From Schizochytrium sp. TIO01 (taxonomy: Eukaryota > Sar > Bigyra > Thraustochytrida > Thraustochytriidae), in assembly GCA_004764695.1 (NCBI GenBank), contig SMSO01000032.1, positions 5,393,483-5,457,482 of the forward strand: a stretch of 64,000 bases of DNA, in the 5' to 3' direction. How positions within the stretch are numbered: position 1 is the first letter of the stretch; each line of letters starts with the position of its first letter. The notes beneath the pieces were generated by a model. It was not told the DNA's origin and made no database searches. It saw nothing but the letters and a program-made list of their open reading frames with translations. The position numbers and the translations under genes were made by a program. Below, piece after piece: positions 11,601 through 22,146 of this stretch.

Positions 11601-13148
11601 TGCCTCATTTAGAAACATCGCACACAAACCCTCGAAGGTCTTCGCGAGCCTTCACATACTTTCACTGTAAAATAATATATCCATTCTAATAAGGAACTTC
11701 AAACCACATTAGTAATATGCGATTTGTGTCACCAACTAATGTAATAGTTTTCAAAGCACGAAAAGCATACAGGGGCGTTTTAAGCTTGCGTCCGTCAACT
11801 ATACTAAAGTTGATTGTAATTTTAAAGTAAGATTATAACAGATTAGTTCCGAACAGCTTCATAAAGGTTTGTTCATATTGCATTCGATCGACAGATCCAA
11901 ACAGGTCTTATTCACACGAACAACATAGCCAAACACCTTTTTCCGACACCGCTTTAATTTTTATTCAATGAAGTATCTTAAGCTGTTGCTGCTAAATCTC
12001 AAAATTCATGTCCTAGTAGAAAGTGACTGTTGCCAAGGGTGTATAGAAATGAAGTTTGTGAAAACTCCACTAGAACTTTAATCGGTCTAAAAAACAGGCC
12101 CAACATCGAGCCTACGAGTTGTTGAGATGGGACAAATGGGGTCGGTCAGTCTTTAGTGAACTTAGTTCAAGGATGAGGATGAATCAGGTCTTTTCATGTA
12201 ATTTGCAAAGCTGCGCAATGATGTTCGTGAGTAAACATAGGTGTATATGATGTTTTTTTTATTAGTTAGGAACTAATAGCTAGAACGAACGGATCAAAGG
12301 CCGTGAATGACCTCAACGGATCTAGCAACACTGGAATTTCGGGTTCTTCAGGCGTTGTGCTTCCAATTATTTTAGCCATATGAGGTAATTAATAATATTA
12401 TTTTTATTCCAAGGCTTCAAATAAAATATAGAACAGCAGCCAGATCAATTTTGTTGAGTCAACTAGCCATGGCAAACGTCAACTAATTTACTCTAAAACC
12501 TTGGACTTTCGGCTTTGAGCTTTTCTTCGTGTTTTTTTATATTTTTAATAGAATATTATTATATTTCATTCTTCTTTTCTTTTCTTTTTTAAATAGGGGA
12601 CATTATGGCACTAAGAAGAAGTCCTACTGAAGGAGTCGGATTTCTTCCCGTCGAAAGAATGAATATATAATAATAATAACTGCTATTTTTTTAGAATAAA
12701 ATATTATATATTATAATCCTCTTTCTTTATCTTTATACATTTTCTTTTAGTGTTTGAAAATTTGTTTTAAGAAAGGGCATCACATCCTTGTAGCTCGAGA
12801 ACCAACGCCATTTCAAAGAGTCCCACTTTCTAACACCATTATGAATTCTTTTTATTTAACTTTTTTACTGCAAGCAGATGATGTGGTTTGTGTTTCTGTG
12901 TTAACGCTAGATTGCCTGCAATATACAGCCATAAGCAAGTAGAGCTAGCTTTTTCATCTCCAATCTTAAAATTTATTTCAATGGTTAGGGGTCAAGAGAA
13001 GTTGCGCTGCCATGCTTTGTGTCTTCGTCGCTGCCAAACTTCAAAGATTCATAGATATTGAGAAATGAAAGCGTGACAGCAAGGTTAACTTATTTCTTCA
13101 TTCTCTCGCAAACAGACAGCCTATAAAAGTTCTACGGAGTTTTCTACG
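5656..13148. other. 7.5-kb AT-rich gene desert
   Basis: No open frame with family resemblance on either strand. The longest frames (for example near 8366-8686) have no ATG start and random composition. Apart from the ATTC microsatellite and scattered A/T runs (12,540-12,720) I see no repeats, RNA genes or coding remnants. It may be an old, eroded transposon bed, but nothing in it proves that. Confidence 0.5.
7513..7588. repeat. (ATTC)n/(ATTT)n microsatellite
   Basis: About 18 tandem ATTC-type units with ATTT and ATATTC interruptions. Confidence 0.9.
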
Positions 13149-13265
13149 ATGCTCAATTTTTTCATCGTCAATTTCTGGAAGCTAAGTTCGCTGACCCAAG
13201 TTCAACATATAGCACAGGAACCTAGCAGGGCAAGGAATATCAACACAATATCCACGACCGCCTTA

Positions 13266-13511
13266 TTAGCGGTGCTTTCTAAGGTTCATTCTTTGACTTT
13301 TTCCCCAAGTGACACGCGTCAATCGCTGCTCCAAGCTTCTCACAACTTGATAATGGAGCGCATGGTGCACACTCCCAAAGTCCAGACGGTGGGTCATGCA
13401 CCAATCACAGTAGTATGCTGCCTCCTCTTCACCAGACCTCCAATGATAATCTACTTTGAAGATATTCCAGCAGTCCATTACATGACATCTTTATCGTTGC
13501 GGGGTAAGGAA
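13266..13511 (-). pseudogene. Possible coding remnant, minus strand
   Basis: Minus-strand frame from ATG 13478 to TAA 13266 contains FKVDYHWRSGEEEAAYYCDW. Immediately upstream a different frame gives LKLVSLPRNDKDVM, which would join after a one-base shift. The acidic and aromatic composition is protein-like. No family recognised; the short size and the frame break point to a decayed gene at most. Confidence 0.2.
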
Positions 13512-14134
13512 ACCAATTTTAAGTGCAGCCTAAGTGTTTTCAGCTTTTCATGGTATCCCGGCTTAGTCAACTCGTGCTATTGGAGGCACTAACCTAGTCG
13601 CCGAGACGCCTGCAATTTGTGAAAAGAAAAGAAAAAAGAGAAAATTGTCATACATACAACAGAATCAAGGCCTATTGAAGCGAAGTTGAAGGTACTGTAA
13701 CATGCATTTTAATGAGTACTATAGAGCATGGTCTCAGGTGTGCTCCGGTGTGTGAGGGCTAATAAGATAAATAAAACCGATCATGAAGTTTGATCGTTTA
13801 GATTAATCACAAGCCATCTACGTCATAGGTTGATTTGCCTCTGCAATGGCAAGAAACCACTCTATATATGTTTGTGCCGCAACATATGGCAGTATGGAAT
13901 TGTTACCTCCGCATGTGCAGGATAAACCTCGCTTGGGAACTTCACCATCGTTCATGGTCCTTTGCCATTACTTTATACATATACTAGTCCAAGTAAACAA
14001 AAGAAACTTTGCTTACCATGGGACTCATGGTTTTGCGACAATAAGCAGAATATCAGGAACGCGCGAGGAGTATAGTCTGACAGCGATGACTTCAGTTCTT
14101 CGTTTTATGGGGAGGAAACTTTCATTATTATATT

Positions 14135-14139
<5 letters not shown>

Positions 14140-14166
<27 letters not shown>
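14140..14166. repeat. Poly-A tract (A27)
   Basis: 27 consecutive A on the plus strand, followed by a GC-rich segment. It could be the tail of a retroposed sequence or a simple homopolymer. No target-site duplication was identified. Confidence 0.85.
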
Positions 14167-14167
<1 letters not shown>

Positions 14168-14551
14168 CCCACCGTGCTCGCACACGGGCAGGCACGCGCT
14201 GATATGAAGTCCTCAAATGCAGATGTCTGCCCCCCCTAGACTCAATTAGACACACTTGATTGAAGAAAGTGCAGGACCATTGGCAGGTATTTTCAACACT
14301 ACAGACATCTTTGTTAGCTCGAGCTGCAATGCGAAGTGAAGATTAAATCTATCATCTCGCCTGCGCAGTCCCCTTTAACATGAATTCAAGTCACTTTTTT
14401 GTTTTTGTTTTTTGAAGCAATTTATTATTATTATTTTGTAAGTGCTTAAAGTAAAAATAGTTTTTGGTTTTAAATAAAATAAAGTAATTCTCTCCCTCTC
14501 TCTCTGCCCACTGAAGCAAAAATTATATTAAAAAAATAATGATTTATAACA

Positions 14552-14663
14552 TTTGAAAAAGGTCCCGCGCCGCAACGGATAGTCAACGGCTCGCAGTTAA
14601 GATGACTTATACTTTGTCCTAGTGGGACATAGGGGGCGCGGATGCGGCGCGGGCAATCAAAGT
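14552..14663. mobile_element. Candidate small inverted-repeat element
   Basis: A perfect 11-bp inverted repeat, CCCGCGCCGCA at 14564-14574 and TGCGGCGCGGG at 14643-14653, encloses 68 bp. The match extends loosely outward (TTTGA on each outer flank in opposite orientation). The very GC-rich arms stand in AT-rich sequence. The interior carries CAACGGATAGTCAACGGCTC and CCTAGTGGGACATAGG. It could be a MITE-like element, a hairpin RNA gene or a chance palindrome. The interior lacks the D-arm and T-arm pattern of a tRNA. Confidence 0.3.
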
Positions 14664-15353
14664 AATAATGAAGAACTTAGTAGCAAGAAGGCACGTTAGC
14701 GGAAGAGACCAAAAAGTTGTAACGAAGAAAGGGTCGTTGACTGCGCACTTACCAGCTTAGCACAAATTTACATACGATAGTGCAGGTTTTGCAGCTGTGG
14801 AAGAAGGAGAAAAATAAAAAAACATAGGTGATGCAATGCTTCTCTTTGTCAAACAACTAAAAGCATCATAAGAAGCGGAACGAAACCAAAACTCGACACA
14901 CTAATCAACCAGGTAAAGAATTCAGAACTTCCACTTTGCTCTAATAGGCTTTGTTTAATAGTTCCCTAGTATGGTTAAACCTCCACAAGATAGCAGATAA
15001 GGTCAGGTGCTTGTCCAGCAGCCGCAGTAAATAATACAACTGTGAATCAATCACCTTAGGAAGCAGGATACATAGGATTAATATTTCCATAAAGCACGTG
15101 AAGCTGCCCTTTCTTACTCAATCTACTTCCTCCTTAACGCTTAACTGTCTCCTGCATTGCACGGTTGGTTTATACTTCACTCGCTTCTCATCTTTTATTT
15201 TGTTTTGAAATTAACTTCTCTTGTGTGTGTAAGGTCCCAGGGAGAATAGACCGATCGAGGAGGAGGAATTGTCTGTTTGAAATACACAGTCACCATTTCC
15301 GCGCACGTTACACCACAACGTCAGCTACGTGAATGTATTGCAAGATGATCAAC

Positions 15354-15764
15354 TCAGGTGGCCAGGATGCACATGGAGTTGCTCTCGAAGAAGGCGAAGA
15401 ACCAATGATCATGGTAGTTTATCAACACGAATAAGTCCTGGCCAGCTGCCGTTGGTATTTTCGCCACCCGTGGCTTGTATGCATCTGCCCAGCTCCAGGC
15501 AAGAAACCAATTGACCTTCATCGCACCTTTAGTTTGACTGCCCTTCTTCTTTTGCTGTCTTCTGGAGGGAGCGTCGTGTTTTAGTGGTCTTTCAATCACT
15601 TTCCCGCTTTTAAAATAACCAGCCTGGTTTTTCTTCTTGATAATCAATTGCGATACCATATAGGACGTGTCAGTGGTCTCGTCGATTAAAGGCTGAGATT
15701 GATTCTTTACCCGATGCTGCATCGTCAATGGCATGGATAATTGAACTGATGATGACAGAGTTGG
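15354..15764 (-). pseudogene. Fragment resembling a Ulp1/C48 peptidase, possibly transposon-derived
   Basis: Minus-strand frame, about 137 codons, without a convincing ATG at its 5' end. The N-terminal part is Lys/Gln-rich. The C-terminal part reads KVNWFLAWSWADAYKPRV then QDLFVLINYHDHWFFAFFE. An aliphatic strand followed by Asn, then a His-Trp pair, is reminiscent of the catalytic-His strand of Ulp1-like C48 cysteine peptidases, which often occur in large DNA transposons. The downstream Asp, Gln and Cys motifs are not seen, so this can only be a fragment. The family assignment is tentative. Confidence 0.25.
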
Positions 15765-16140
15765 CAATGCTCGGGTTTCAAGCGCGGCCGCGTGCGCACA
15801 CAGGGTTGGTTCTTTCTGCTAAACATTACTATTTTTATTATTTAGATTTTTAAAACAGTTCAAAATAATAAGTAGTTTAATCCTTGAAAACAACCTGGGA
15901 ACCATTGAAGATTTCGTCTCCCCAAAATAATTTGCTCGGCCTTCGCTTCGTTCTCGCGTGCACACTCCTCACCTTTCCTGGTGATAGGTAGTCTATATGC
16001 CTGCATTAAAACCCGACGTGCTGAGTCTTTGCGCCGCCCACCTTGCCATCTGCCCCCCCTTTCTCTCCGCCCTTCTTTTTAAGCCTTTTTCTCTTTTGAA
16101 ACCCAATTTTCTAATCTCTTTCTAATTCGTGCTCATTCTG

Positions 16141-16218
16141 AAAAATATTAAATTAAATTAATTAAATAAAAATTAAATACAAATTAATAAAAAATTAATA
16201 AAAAATTAATAAAAAATT
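16141..16218. repeat. AT-rich tandem repeat (ATTAATAAAAA)n
   Basis: About 78 bp of A/T only, ending in three to four copies of an 11-bp unit. Confidence 0.8.
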
Positions 16219-16421
16219 GTTTCCGTTCCACTGCTCCTTAGAGCTCTTACTCTGCAGCAAGTTCTTGCTTTTCCAGACAGCTTCAACGAGTGTTATCAAA
16301 TACGGCTGGCCTTGCATTTGCACAAAGTGTCGCAACTGCGGAAAAGGCAAGCGTCTTCAGCCATCGCTGCACAAGTTATCAGAGCTTCTGTGCTTGGAGT
16401 GCCTCCCCGCCGTGCCTGCCT

Positions 16422-16448
16422 GTCAGTCAGTCAGTCAGTCAGTCAGTC
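16422..16448. repeat. (CAGT)n microsatellite
   Basis: Six tandem copies. Confidence 0.9.
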
Positions 16449-16786
16449 GGTCTGTGAAAATCAATGCCTTTGACGGTCGATTGATTGATTCATAGATAGG
16501 TCGATCAATTTATTTTTGTTACTTTTTCTTTGAAAGCCTTCTTTGTCTTCGTGTTGATTCTGTTGCCCTCTCAGCCCCTCTGAGGCCTTTTCTCCTTCTC
16601 AATAGCACTCCCTCCATCGTTCATATTACGCGGCAAGTCTGGCGTGGCAGGTTGTTTTCTAAATAGGCCCCAGAGCCTGTCACAAGGTCCTTTGGAGGTC
16701 CTTAGCTACCTCGTTCTCGCGAGAACTCGCCTGCATTCCTCCTGTGCTCGCGATTCTGTTTCTTCGTTTCGTTGTTGGATAGTTTG

Positions 16787-16858
16787 TTTCTTTCTTTCTT
16801 TCATTTGATTGCTGTTTGTTTGTTTGTTTGTTTGTTTGTTTGTTTGTTTTTGTTTGTT
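16787..16858. repeat. (TTTC)n and (TTTG)n microsatellites
   Basis: Four TTTC units at 16,787-16,801, then about eleven TTTG units at 16,814-16,858. They lie some 500 bp upstream of the G-beta start codon. Confidence 0.9.
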
Positions 16859-17046
16859 GAGTCTCCGTTTCTGATTATTGTTTTGTTTATTCTTTTTTCT
16901 TTTGTTTATCTGTTTCTGTTTCTCTCTCAGTTCCCTTTCTTCGAAGAGCTAGATCGTTGACCTCATCGAGCTCGGCTCCGTGAGTCAGCAAAAGAGAAAA
17001 GAAAGAACCGCGCGACTCGGGTCCGCTCCAGGCAGACACCGTCATC

Positions 17047-17103
17047 GGCAGCGGCAGCGGCAGCAGTGACGACGGCAGCGGCAGCAGTGGCAGCAGTGGC
17101 AGC
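17047..17103. repeat. GGCAGC/AGTGGC hexanucleotide repeat in the G-beta 5' region
   Basis: Imperfect tandem GGCAGC and AGTGGC units about 250-300 bp upstream of the G-beta ATG. The GC-rich block is probably in the promoter or 5' leader. The minus-strand frame across it is a repeat artefact. Confidence 0.75.
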
Positions 17104-17348
17104 GCTCGCGACTCGCAACGCGACAGTTCGCCGTCTTCGGCTCTAGCATCTACTAGCTCATTACGCGGAGGGGCCCGCGGGTGGACAAACGAAATACTGC
17201 GGCTTACGGAAAAACTTTGCAGGCGCAAGGTGCAGGCAGATCGTTTGGTCTCCCGGCTGCGTGGTTGTCGAGGGGTCGATTCCGTTGCGGATTAATTGTC
17301 TGGTGATTGTTGTTGGGTTAATTTGCTTTTCTGAATTAGAACGTCAAG

Positions 17349-18639
17349 ATGGGTGACAAGGACGGCAAGGCCAAGCTCCAGGCGCTCCGCGAGGAGCTTC
17401 AGAAGCTCAAGGATCAGGGTGATGAGGGGCGTTTTGAGACACAAGCTATCACACCACTCCCGAACCAAACTTTCAAGGCTCGTCGCCAGCTCAAGGGTCA
17501 TTTTGGTAAGGTAAGTAGAATTACAATGGCCGGGTTTTTGTTAACCCCTCTTCTGGCCTCCCGTCCAAAGAAAGCGAAAGGGTACTATGCTCGCGATGCG
17601 TGCAGCGAGAGCAAGACCTCTTGCGAATAAATCATGAGGAGCAGGGTAGGGTTCGGTGAACTGTGTTCATGATTGACTAACTTTTATTTTACGGTTTTCT
17701 CACATTGATCTGGAATTCTCCTTATTAAATCGTAACGTGATAATTTGCATACAGGTGTACGCAATGCATTGGGCAGGTAAATCTAGCGCCGAGGAGCTTG
17801 TCAGTGCGTCTCAGGACGGAAAGCTCATTGTATGGAACGCTCAGACCACCTTTAAGAAGCAAGCTATTCCCCTCCGTTCTTCCTGGGTCATGACCTGCGC
17901 CTTTGAGCAGGACAACAATCAAATGGTCGCCTGCGGTGGCCTTGATAACCTTTGTTCTATCTACAAGGTCGACGGTGAGACCACTACTACTTCCCGCGCA
18001 ACAAAGGAGCTCCAGGCCCACGATGGTTACCTCTCCTGCTGCCGATTCATTGGCAACCAACACATTCTTACCTCCTCTGGTGACTCCACCTGCATCTACT
18101 GGGACATTGAACGTGGTGAAGCACTTACCTCGTTCACTGACCACAACGGTGATGTAATGAGTGTCGCTGTTCACCCGACTGACCGAAACCTCTTCGTCTC
18201 TGGTTCCTGTGATGCCACCTCTAAATTGTTTGACATCCGTCAATCTGGCTGTGTTTCTACCTTTGTTGGCCACGAGTCCGACATTAACGCTGTCAACTTT
18301 TTCCCTAGTGGTATGTGCTTTGGTACTGGCAGTGATGACTCTAGTTGCCGCATGTTTGATTTGCGTTGCTACCAGGAGGTTAATACCTTCATGAGTGATC
18401 GTATCCTCTGTGGTATCACCTCTGTTGCATTTTCTCAGTCTGGTCGTCTTCTTCTTGCTGGTTATGATGACTACATGACCCACGTATGGGATGCCATTAA
18501 ACCCAACGCCAACGGACCCGCCTTCTCTACTGACAAGAACCAAGGTCACGAGAACCGTGTCTCCTGTCTTGGTGTTTCTTCAGATGGTGGTGCTCTCTGC
18601 ACAGGCTCCTGGGATACCCTTCTCAAGATCTACGCCTAA
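17349..18639 (+). CDS. GNB1: Heterotrimeric G-protein beta subunit (WD40)
   Basis: Beta subunit of heterotrimeric G proteins. With a gamma subunit it binds G-alpha at the plasma membrane and relays receptor signals. Two exons, 17349-17510 and 17755-18639, are separated by a 244-bp phase-0 intron (GTAAGT...ACAG). The joined product is 348 aa, against 340 in animals. An N-terminal amphipathic helix (residues 5-25) suits gamma binding, and seven WD40 repeats fill residues about 50-348. Near-signature strings include [75 protein letters not shown] and [10 protein letters not shown]. The product ends LLKIYA where animal beta ends LKIWN. The splice was chosen because it restores HFGK-VYAMHW, matching the family's HLAKIYAMHW. 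A 274-codon antisense frame is a codon-bias shadow. Assignment is very secure. Confidence 0.97.
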
Positions 18640-19358
18640 TCATGTTCCTCTTTTTCGCCAAAGCGCATCGTGCAAGTTATTCTGTCGGACACTGATGTGC
18701 ACGAATGTCTACACATACAGAACACGTAATCATTAAACCCCATCAAACTAAGTGTTTTTTTCCCTATGTTTCATTTCTATGCCTGCATGTTTCTCTTCTC
18801 ATTTCTTTCTGTTATTCTTGCTCTCTCAACATCTCCTACTTAATCGCCACATTCTAAACGATTCTTCTTCTTAAATTTTGGTCGCAACAACTGCTTGTCA
18901 AATCTAAACCTTTGCAAGGGAAGTTTTAAGCTGTTGACAATGCAACGCCAGATCTCGTTACTTGTTTGTGTCACCTAAACTAAGGTTTCGTGTTTATTTC
19001 GTTTGTTTTTTTCAAGAGGCCTACAATGTTTGCTAATTGCGAATCAAAATTATAGAATTGTTTTAATTTTTTATTCATGCTATATTTCTGCGTTGACGCT
19101 TTTTTTAAAAGATTCAATCTCTAGTCTAGACAGATTTCATGTTCAGTATGTCGAACTGAAAATTCGTGTTTCACGTCTTCTTCCAAGCGTTCTAGTTTTT
19201 GAAGATTCATACTGCAAAGCTTGGCTCTGTATTGACAAGATCAGATCAGACAAAATCGTACCCGTGAATGCCATCGAGTAAAAGGAGAAGTAAGATAACA
19301 ACATTACAATGAAAGCCTGAAAACGGTCCTGTTTTTAAGACCCTGTAGATCAATAGGC
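18640..19358. other. Intergenic, convergent 3' ends
   Basis: 719 bp between two genes that converge here. It is T-rich, suits two 3' untranslated regions, and shows no further gene. Confidence 0.6.
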
Positions 19359-20011
19359 TCATGACTCTTTCTCGTGAAGTTCCTCAAGAGCAACGTCAAT
19401 GGCAGCAAAAACAGCCTTCTCCCGTGATGGATTGTTATGCACAAATCCATGACGTTTTGTTCGCATTGAATGAGCCAGGTAGCCATTAACAGTTATTTCA
19501 AAGTTTCCAGACACGTCCGCATCTCGCCTCGACACAATACGAACTTTGCGGGGATACTGCTCTAGTAATAGCTTTTCTGTTGCTTCATACTGCAAACATA
19601 AAGATACCATATACAAAAATAAAGTTAGCACAATCAACGCAAAATACATCCAAGCACGCGAATTGTTCATCATCTAGGTTTCTTTGCACGTACCGCCTGT
19701 TGGAATCCGCAACCACCGCACCATTGGATAATAACCTCCACTGCATCTTCAGCGTTGTCCACTTCTTGTGCAACTCGCTCTTGAAACGGCGCCTTCAAGC
19801 GGTCGTACGCCATTTTTGTCAAAATGGCAATAATCACAACTACCACAAGCCCAACTTGAAGCAAGTTGCTCGCCCAATCGAGCGCCTCCGCTTGCGTCAG
19901 CACGCCATTGAGCCCTGAGCCCTTCAGCAGCGGAATTGCTCCTTCATGCTCCTGAAGCCAGGCTGCCAACGTGTTCAGAACTGGGTCAAAAGCTCTTGAG
20001 AGTGCCTCCAT
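19359..20011 (-). CDS. Membrane-anchored selenoprotein W/T-like (Rdx) thioredoxin-fold protein, Cys form
   Basis: Two exons on the minus strand: 20011-19694 and 19589-19359. The 104-bp phase-0 intron has GTACGT and TTTGCAG ends. The product is 182 aa. Residues about 55-77 form one strongly hydrophobic segment (VGLVVVVIIAILT). The Rdx domain follows: strand VEVIIQW, the redox motif CGGC, then GFQQA-YEATEKLLLEQYP, GNFEITVNGYLAHSM and a C-terminal helix with AVFAAIDVAL. These match the CxxU-GYK, tG-FEV-vng-lvHSk and AAI-aAL blocks of selenoprotein W. The usual Sec position is a TGC cysteine, so no SECIS is needed. SelW has no membrane segment and SelT has one placed differently, so this looks like a distinct anchored member. 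A role in thiol redox is inferred from the family. ATG 20011 is the first Met in frame. Confidence 0.8.
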
Positions 20012-21113
20012 AGTATTTACAGCAGATTTCTCTCGATTTGCCAAGGCCCGAACAATTTGTCACAGCGCACGAGATTGATATGCCAAGCCTGTCGAGTCGT
20101 AAGTTTCTCAGATTCCATCATCGCAAGCGATGGCGATCCCAAAACAATTAGAATTGATAAGTAGTACAGAGTACTTCTAGGCATCCTTAGAGTAATAACC
20201 TAGGCGGCCACTAATATGAGCACTTCACCTACTTCACCTTTCCTCCGTGCGCCGTGCACAATTCTGGCTCTCCTTCATATCGTGCACGGTATTACTCAAC
20301 GGCCATGTGTAGAAAGTAAACATGAGATGTGCTTAGCTAGGACAAAACTTAGAGTGAGCGGAAACCGAGAGGAAACTGTCGTTGCACCCGGTTTCAACAA
20401 TGCTCTGGCGTTTTAAAGTTCCAACCTGGGAGCTCACTACCTAGAATAAAGTAAACTACAAACGATGCAACGTCGACTACTACCTTCAAAACCTAGATTG
20501 AAGCAATCAATATGCCACCGGGGCAAAAGTTTCGCGTGGGACTAGAATAAATAGCGCAATGCATTTCAGAACTTGCCTATGAAATAGACCCCCCTTTACC
20601 GAGGTGACCAGGCGCATTGACCACGTAGAATTTTGTTATGTGAAACTAGAACGTCTCCTCGCCGGCGGTAGTTACATGTGATACCGACAACAACTACTAC
20701 TGACGTTCCTGATGAGTCAAAAGCGAACGATAGTTTTAGGGGTCCTAGCTTAATTTGTTTTCTCCTTTATACTATATGCAGGTTTCTGTTACCAAGAATA
20801 AAAATAAGAGTTAAAGGTTCTGTCTGGTAAGAGTAGGGATATTTCGTAGTATGAAATGAATACACAGAAGAAATCAAGACTCTCCAGCAAAGCCCGCGCT
20901 GTGTAAACAGAAGCTAACCCAGCATATCAGAGTAGACCACCATACTCCTAGCAAGGTCGGCTCGACCTTGAGAAGGCTAGCGCTTGCGGCTGAGGGCGCT
21001 TGTAGCTTGGCACGCTTGTAGCTTAGCGTGCTTGACTACAGAGCGCTTGTAAGACAGTGCCAGGTTTAAAGCGTTCGTGTAAACTTTACAAGACGTAGAC
21101 AAACTACATCAGC
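20012..21113. promoter_or_regulatory. Divergent intergenic region between the SelW-like gene and AIDA
   Basis: 1.1 kb shared upstream region. It contains a short perfect hairpin (AAGGTCG/CGACCTT at 20953-20969) and a 16-bp-period duplication, CGCTTGTAGCTT at 20997-21008 and 21013-21024, with related GCGCTTGTAAG and GCTAGCGCTTG copies nearby. They lie 50-160 bp upstream of the AIDA ATG, so they may be promoter elements. No defined factor site is recognised. A 66-codon plus-strand frame at 20216-20416 (ATG start) has no family resemblance. Confidence 0.35.
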
Positions 21114-22146
21114 ATGGTTAAGGAAGCTGTTTTGCCAAACGGCGATGCGAATGATCGCAAGAGGCTCCATGATCGCTGGCTGCGTAAGCTAATGAGTAGT
21201 ATTAAGACAGATGGATGGGGCCAAGTCATCGAGGCAGTTGATGCGTACACAGATCTTGCCAACGAGATCGCAGTATATGCACCTACTCATGAACTTTCTG
21301 AAAATGACTCTGTAGGTTTGATTTAATGACCCCAAAAGCTAGAATATAAATTGCGAGCGTCTACAAAGAAATACTAACACTTTTGCATGAGTTTTTGGTT
21401 TTCTATTTATCTTTAAATGTACATAGACTCTCTTACATCGAATGGTCAGCGTCCTGAAGGCAAGATGTGCTATCAACAGTGGAGATGAACAAAAAGATGA
21501 TTCAGTCTACCCAAGCGCCGAAGACATGAAATGTTTGGTCGCAGCTTTTGAAGAGCTGTTCTCGACCGACAAATCAGAATACATGCCATTTCCATTGAAC
21601 CTTGAGCCACTCTCAGAATATACAACGCAGAAACACTGGCTTGACGAGACAACTCTCCGGTTACAAAAACCATCTAAGCCCGGTGGTGTGCTTATTCCTG
21701 CCTCGGAAATACACTCTGGAGGGACACACGTAACTCTTGAAATTATTGATGTCGGAATCAAGTGCGCAGACACGTTTACAAACCCATTCGTAAGAATGAC
21801 AGTCATGGATCGTAAAGGAAATTGCCTCGAACCCAAGCAAGAAACTCCGGTGGCAGATCGACAATCCATGTACAAGGTAGATATCAACACAATTGTACAT
21901 ATTCAAAGTTCGATAGAGGAGATCCGCGAAAAGGATGCTGCCATATTTCTAGAATTTGTTCACTACAAAACTTTAAAGCACAAAAATTCTACCAAAGCCT
22001 GGGCTGTTTTAGAGACCGACGAGCTCTCTCCTGACCTTAAAGTCCTGGAGATTTACAAAAAACCGGTTGAAAAGACACGTACCAAGTTCAAGCTTCTTAC
22101 AACCAAAAAACTCTTTTTTCAAGTACGAGTTCATATTAACCAGTAG
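21114..22146 (+). CDS. AIDA: AIDA homologue (axin interactor, dorsalization-associated; C2-like domain)
   Basis: Two exons, 21114-21311 and 21427-22146, with a 115-bp phase-0 intron (GTAGGT...CATAG). The product is 305 aa; human AIDA is 306. The N-terminal helical domain begins with the pattern W-[GQ]-x-[LV]-[IV]-EA-[VI]-D-x-Y (here WGQVIEAVDAYTDLANE). The splice restores SENDS-TLLHRMVSVLKARCAI, which aligns with the human helix. The C-terminal half is the AIDA C2-type membrane-binding domain: VTLEIIDVGIKCADTFTNPF, VRMTVMDRKGN, ETPVADR, AAIFLEFVHYK, then STKAWAVLETDEL, VLEIYKKP and KLLTTKKLFFQVRVH. In animals AIDA blocks Axin-driven JNK signalling and supports ER-associated degradation of lipid-synthesis enzymes. 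Which role applies here is unknown. It diverges from the SelW-like gene. Confidence 0.93.

Noticed and set aside
14561-14660. tRNA-like element with GC-rich acceptor-like arms
   Set aside because: The arms are 11 bp instead of 7, the interior has no T-arm GTTCRANNC motif, and no anticodon stem can be placed.
17240-17300. GGGTCGATTCCG resembling a tRNA T-arm in the G-beta leader
   Set aside because: No matching acceptor, D or anticodon arm is present around it.
17725-18549. 274-codon open frame antisense to the G-beta gene
   Set aside because: It lies wholly inside a highly conserved WD40 gene, shows no family resemblance, and is explained by the codon bias of the sense strand.
19680-19700. 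Possible Sec (TGA) codon in the SelW-like motif
   Set aside because: The codons are TGC GGT GGT TGC, so both active-site residues are cysteine.
20216-20416. 66-codon frame upstream of AIDA
   Set aside because: Short, no family resemblance, and it lies in the presumed promoter region.
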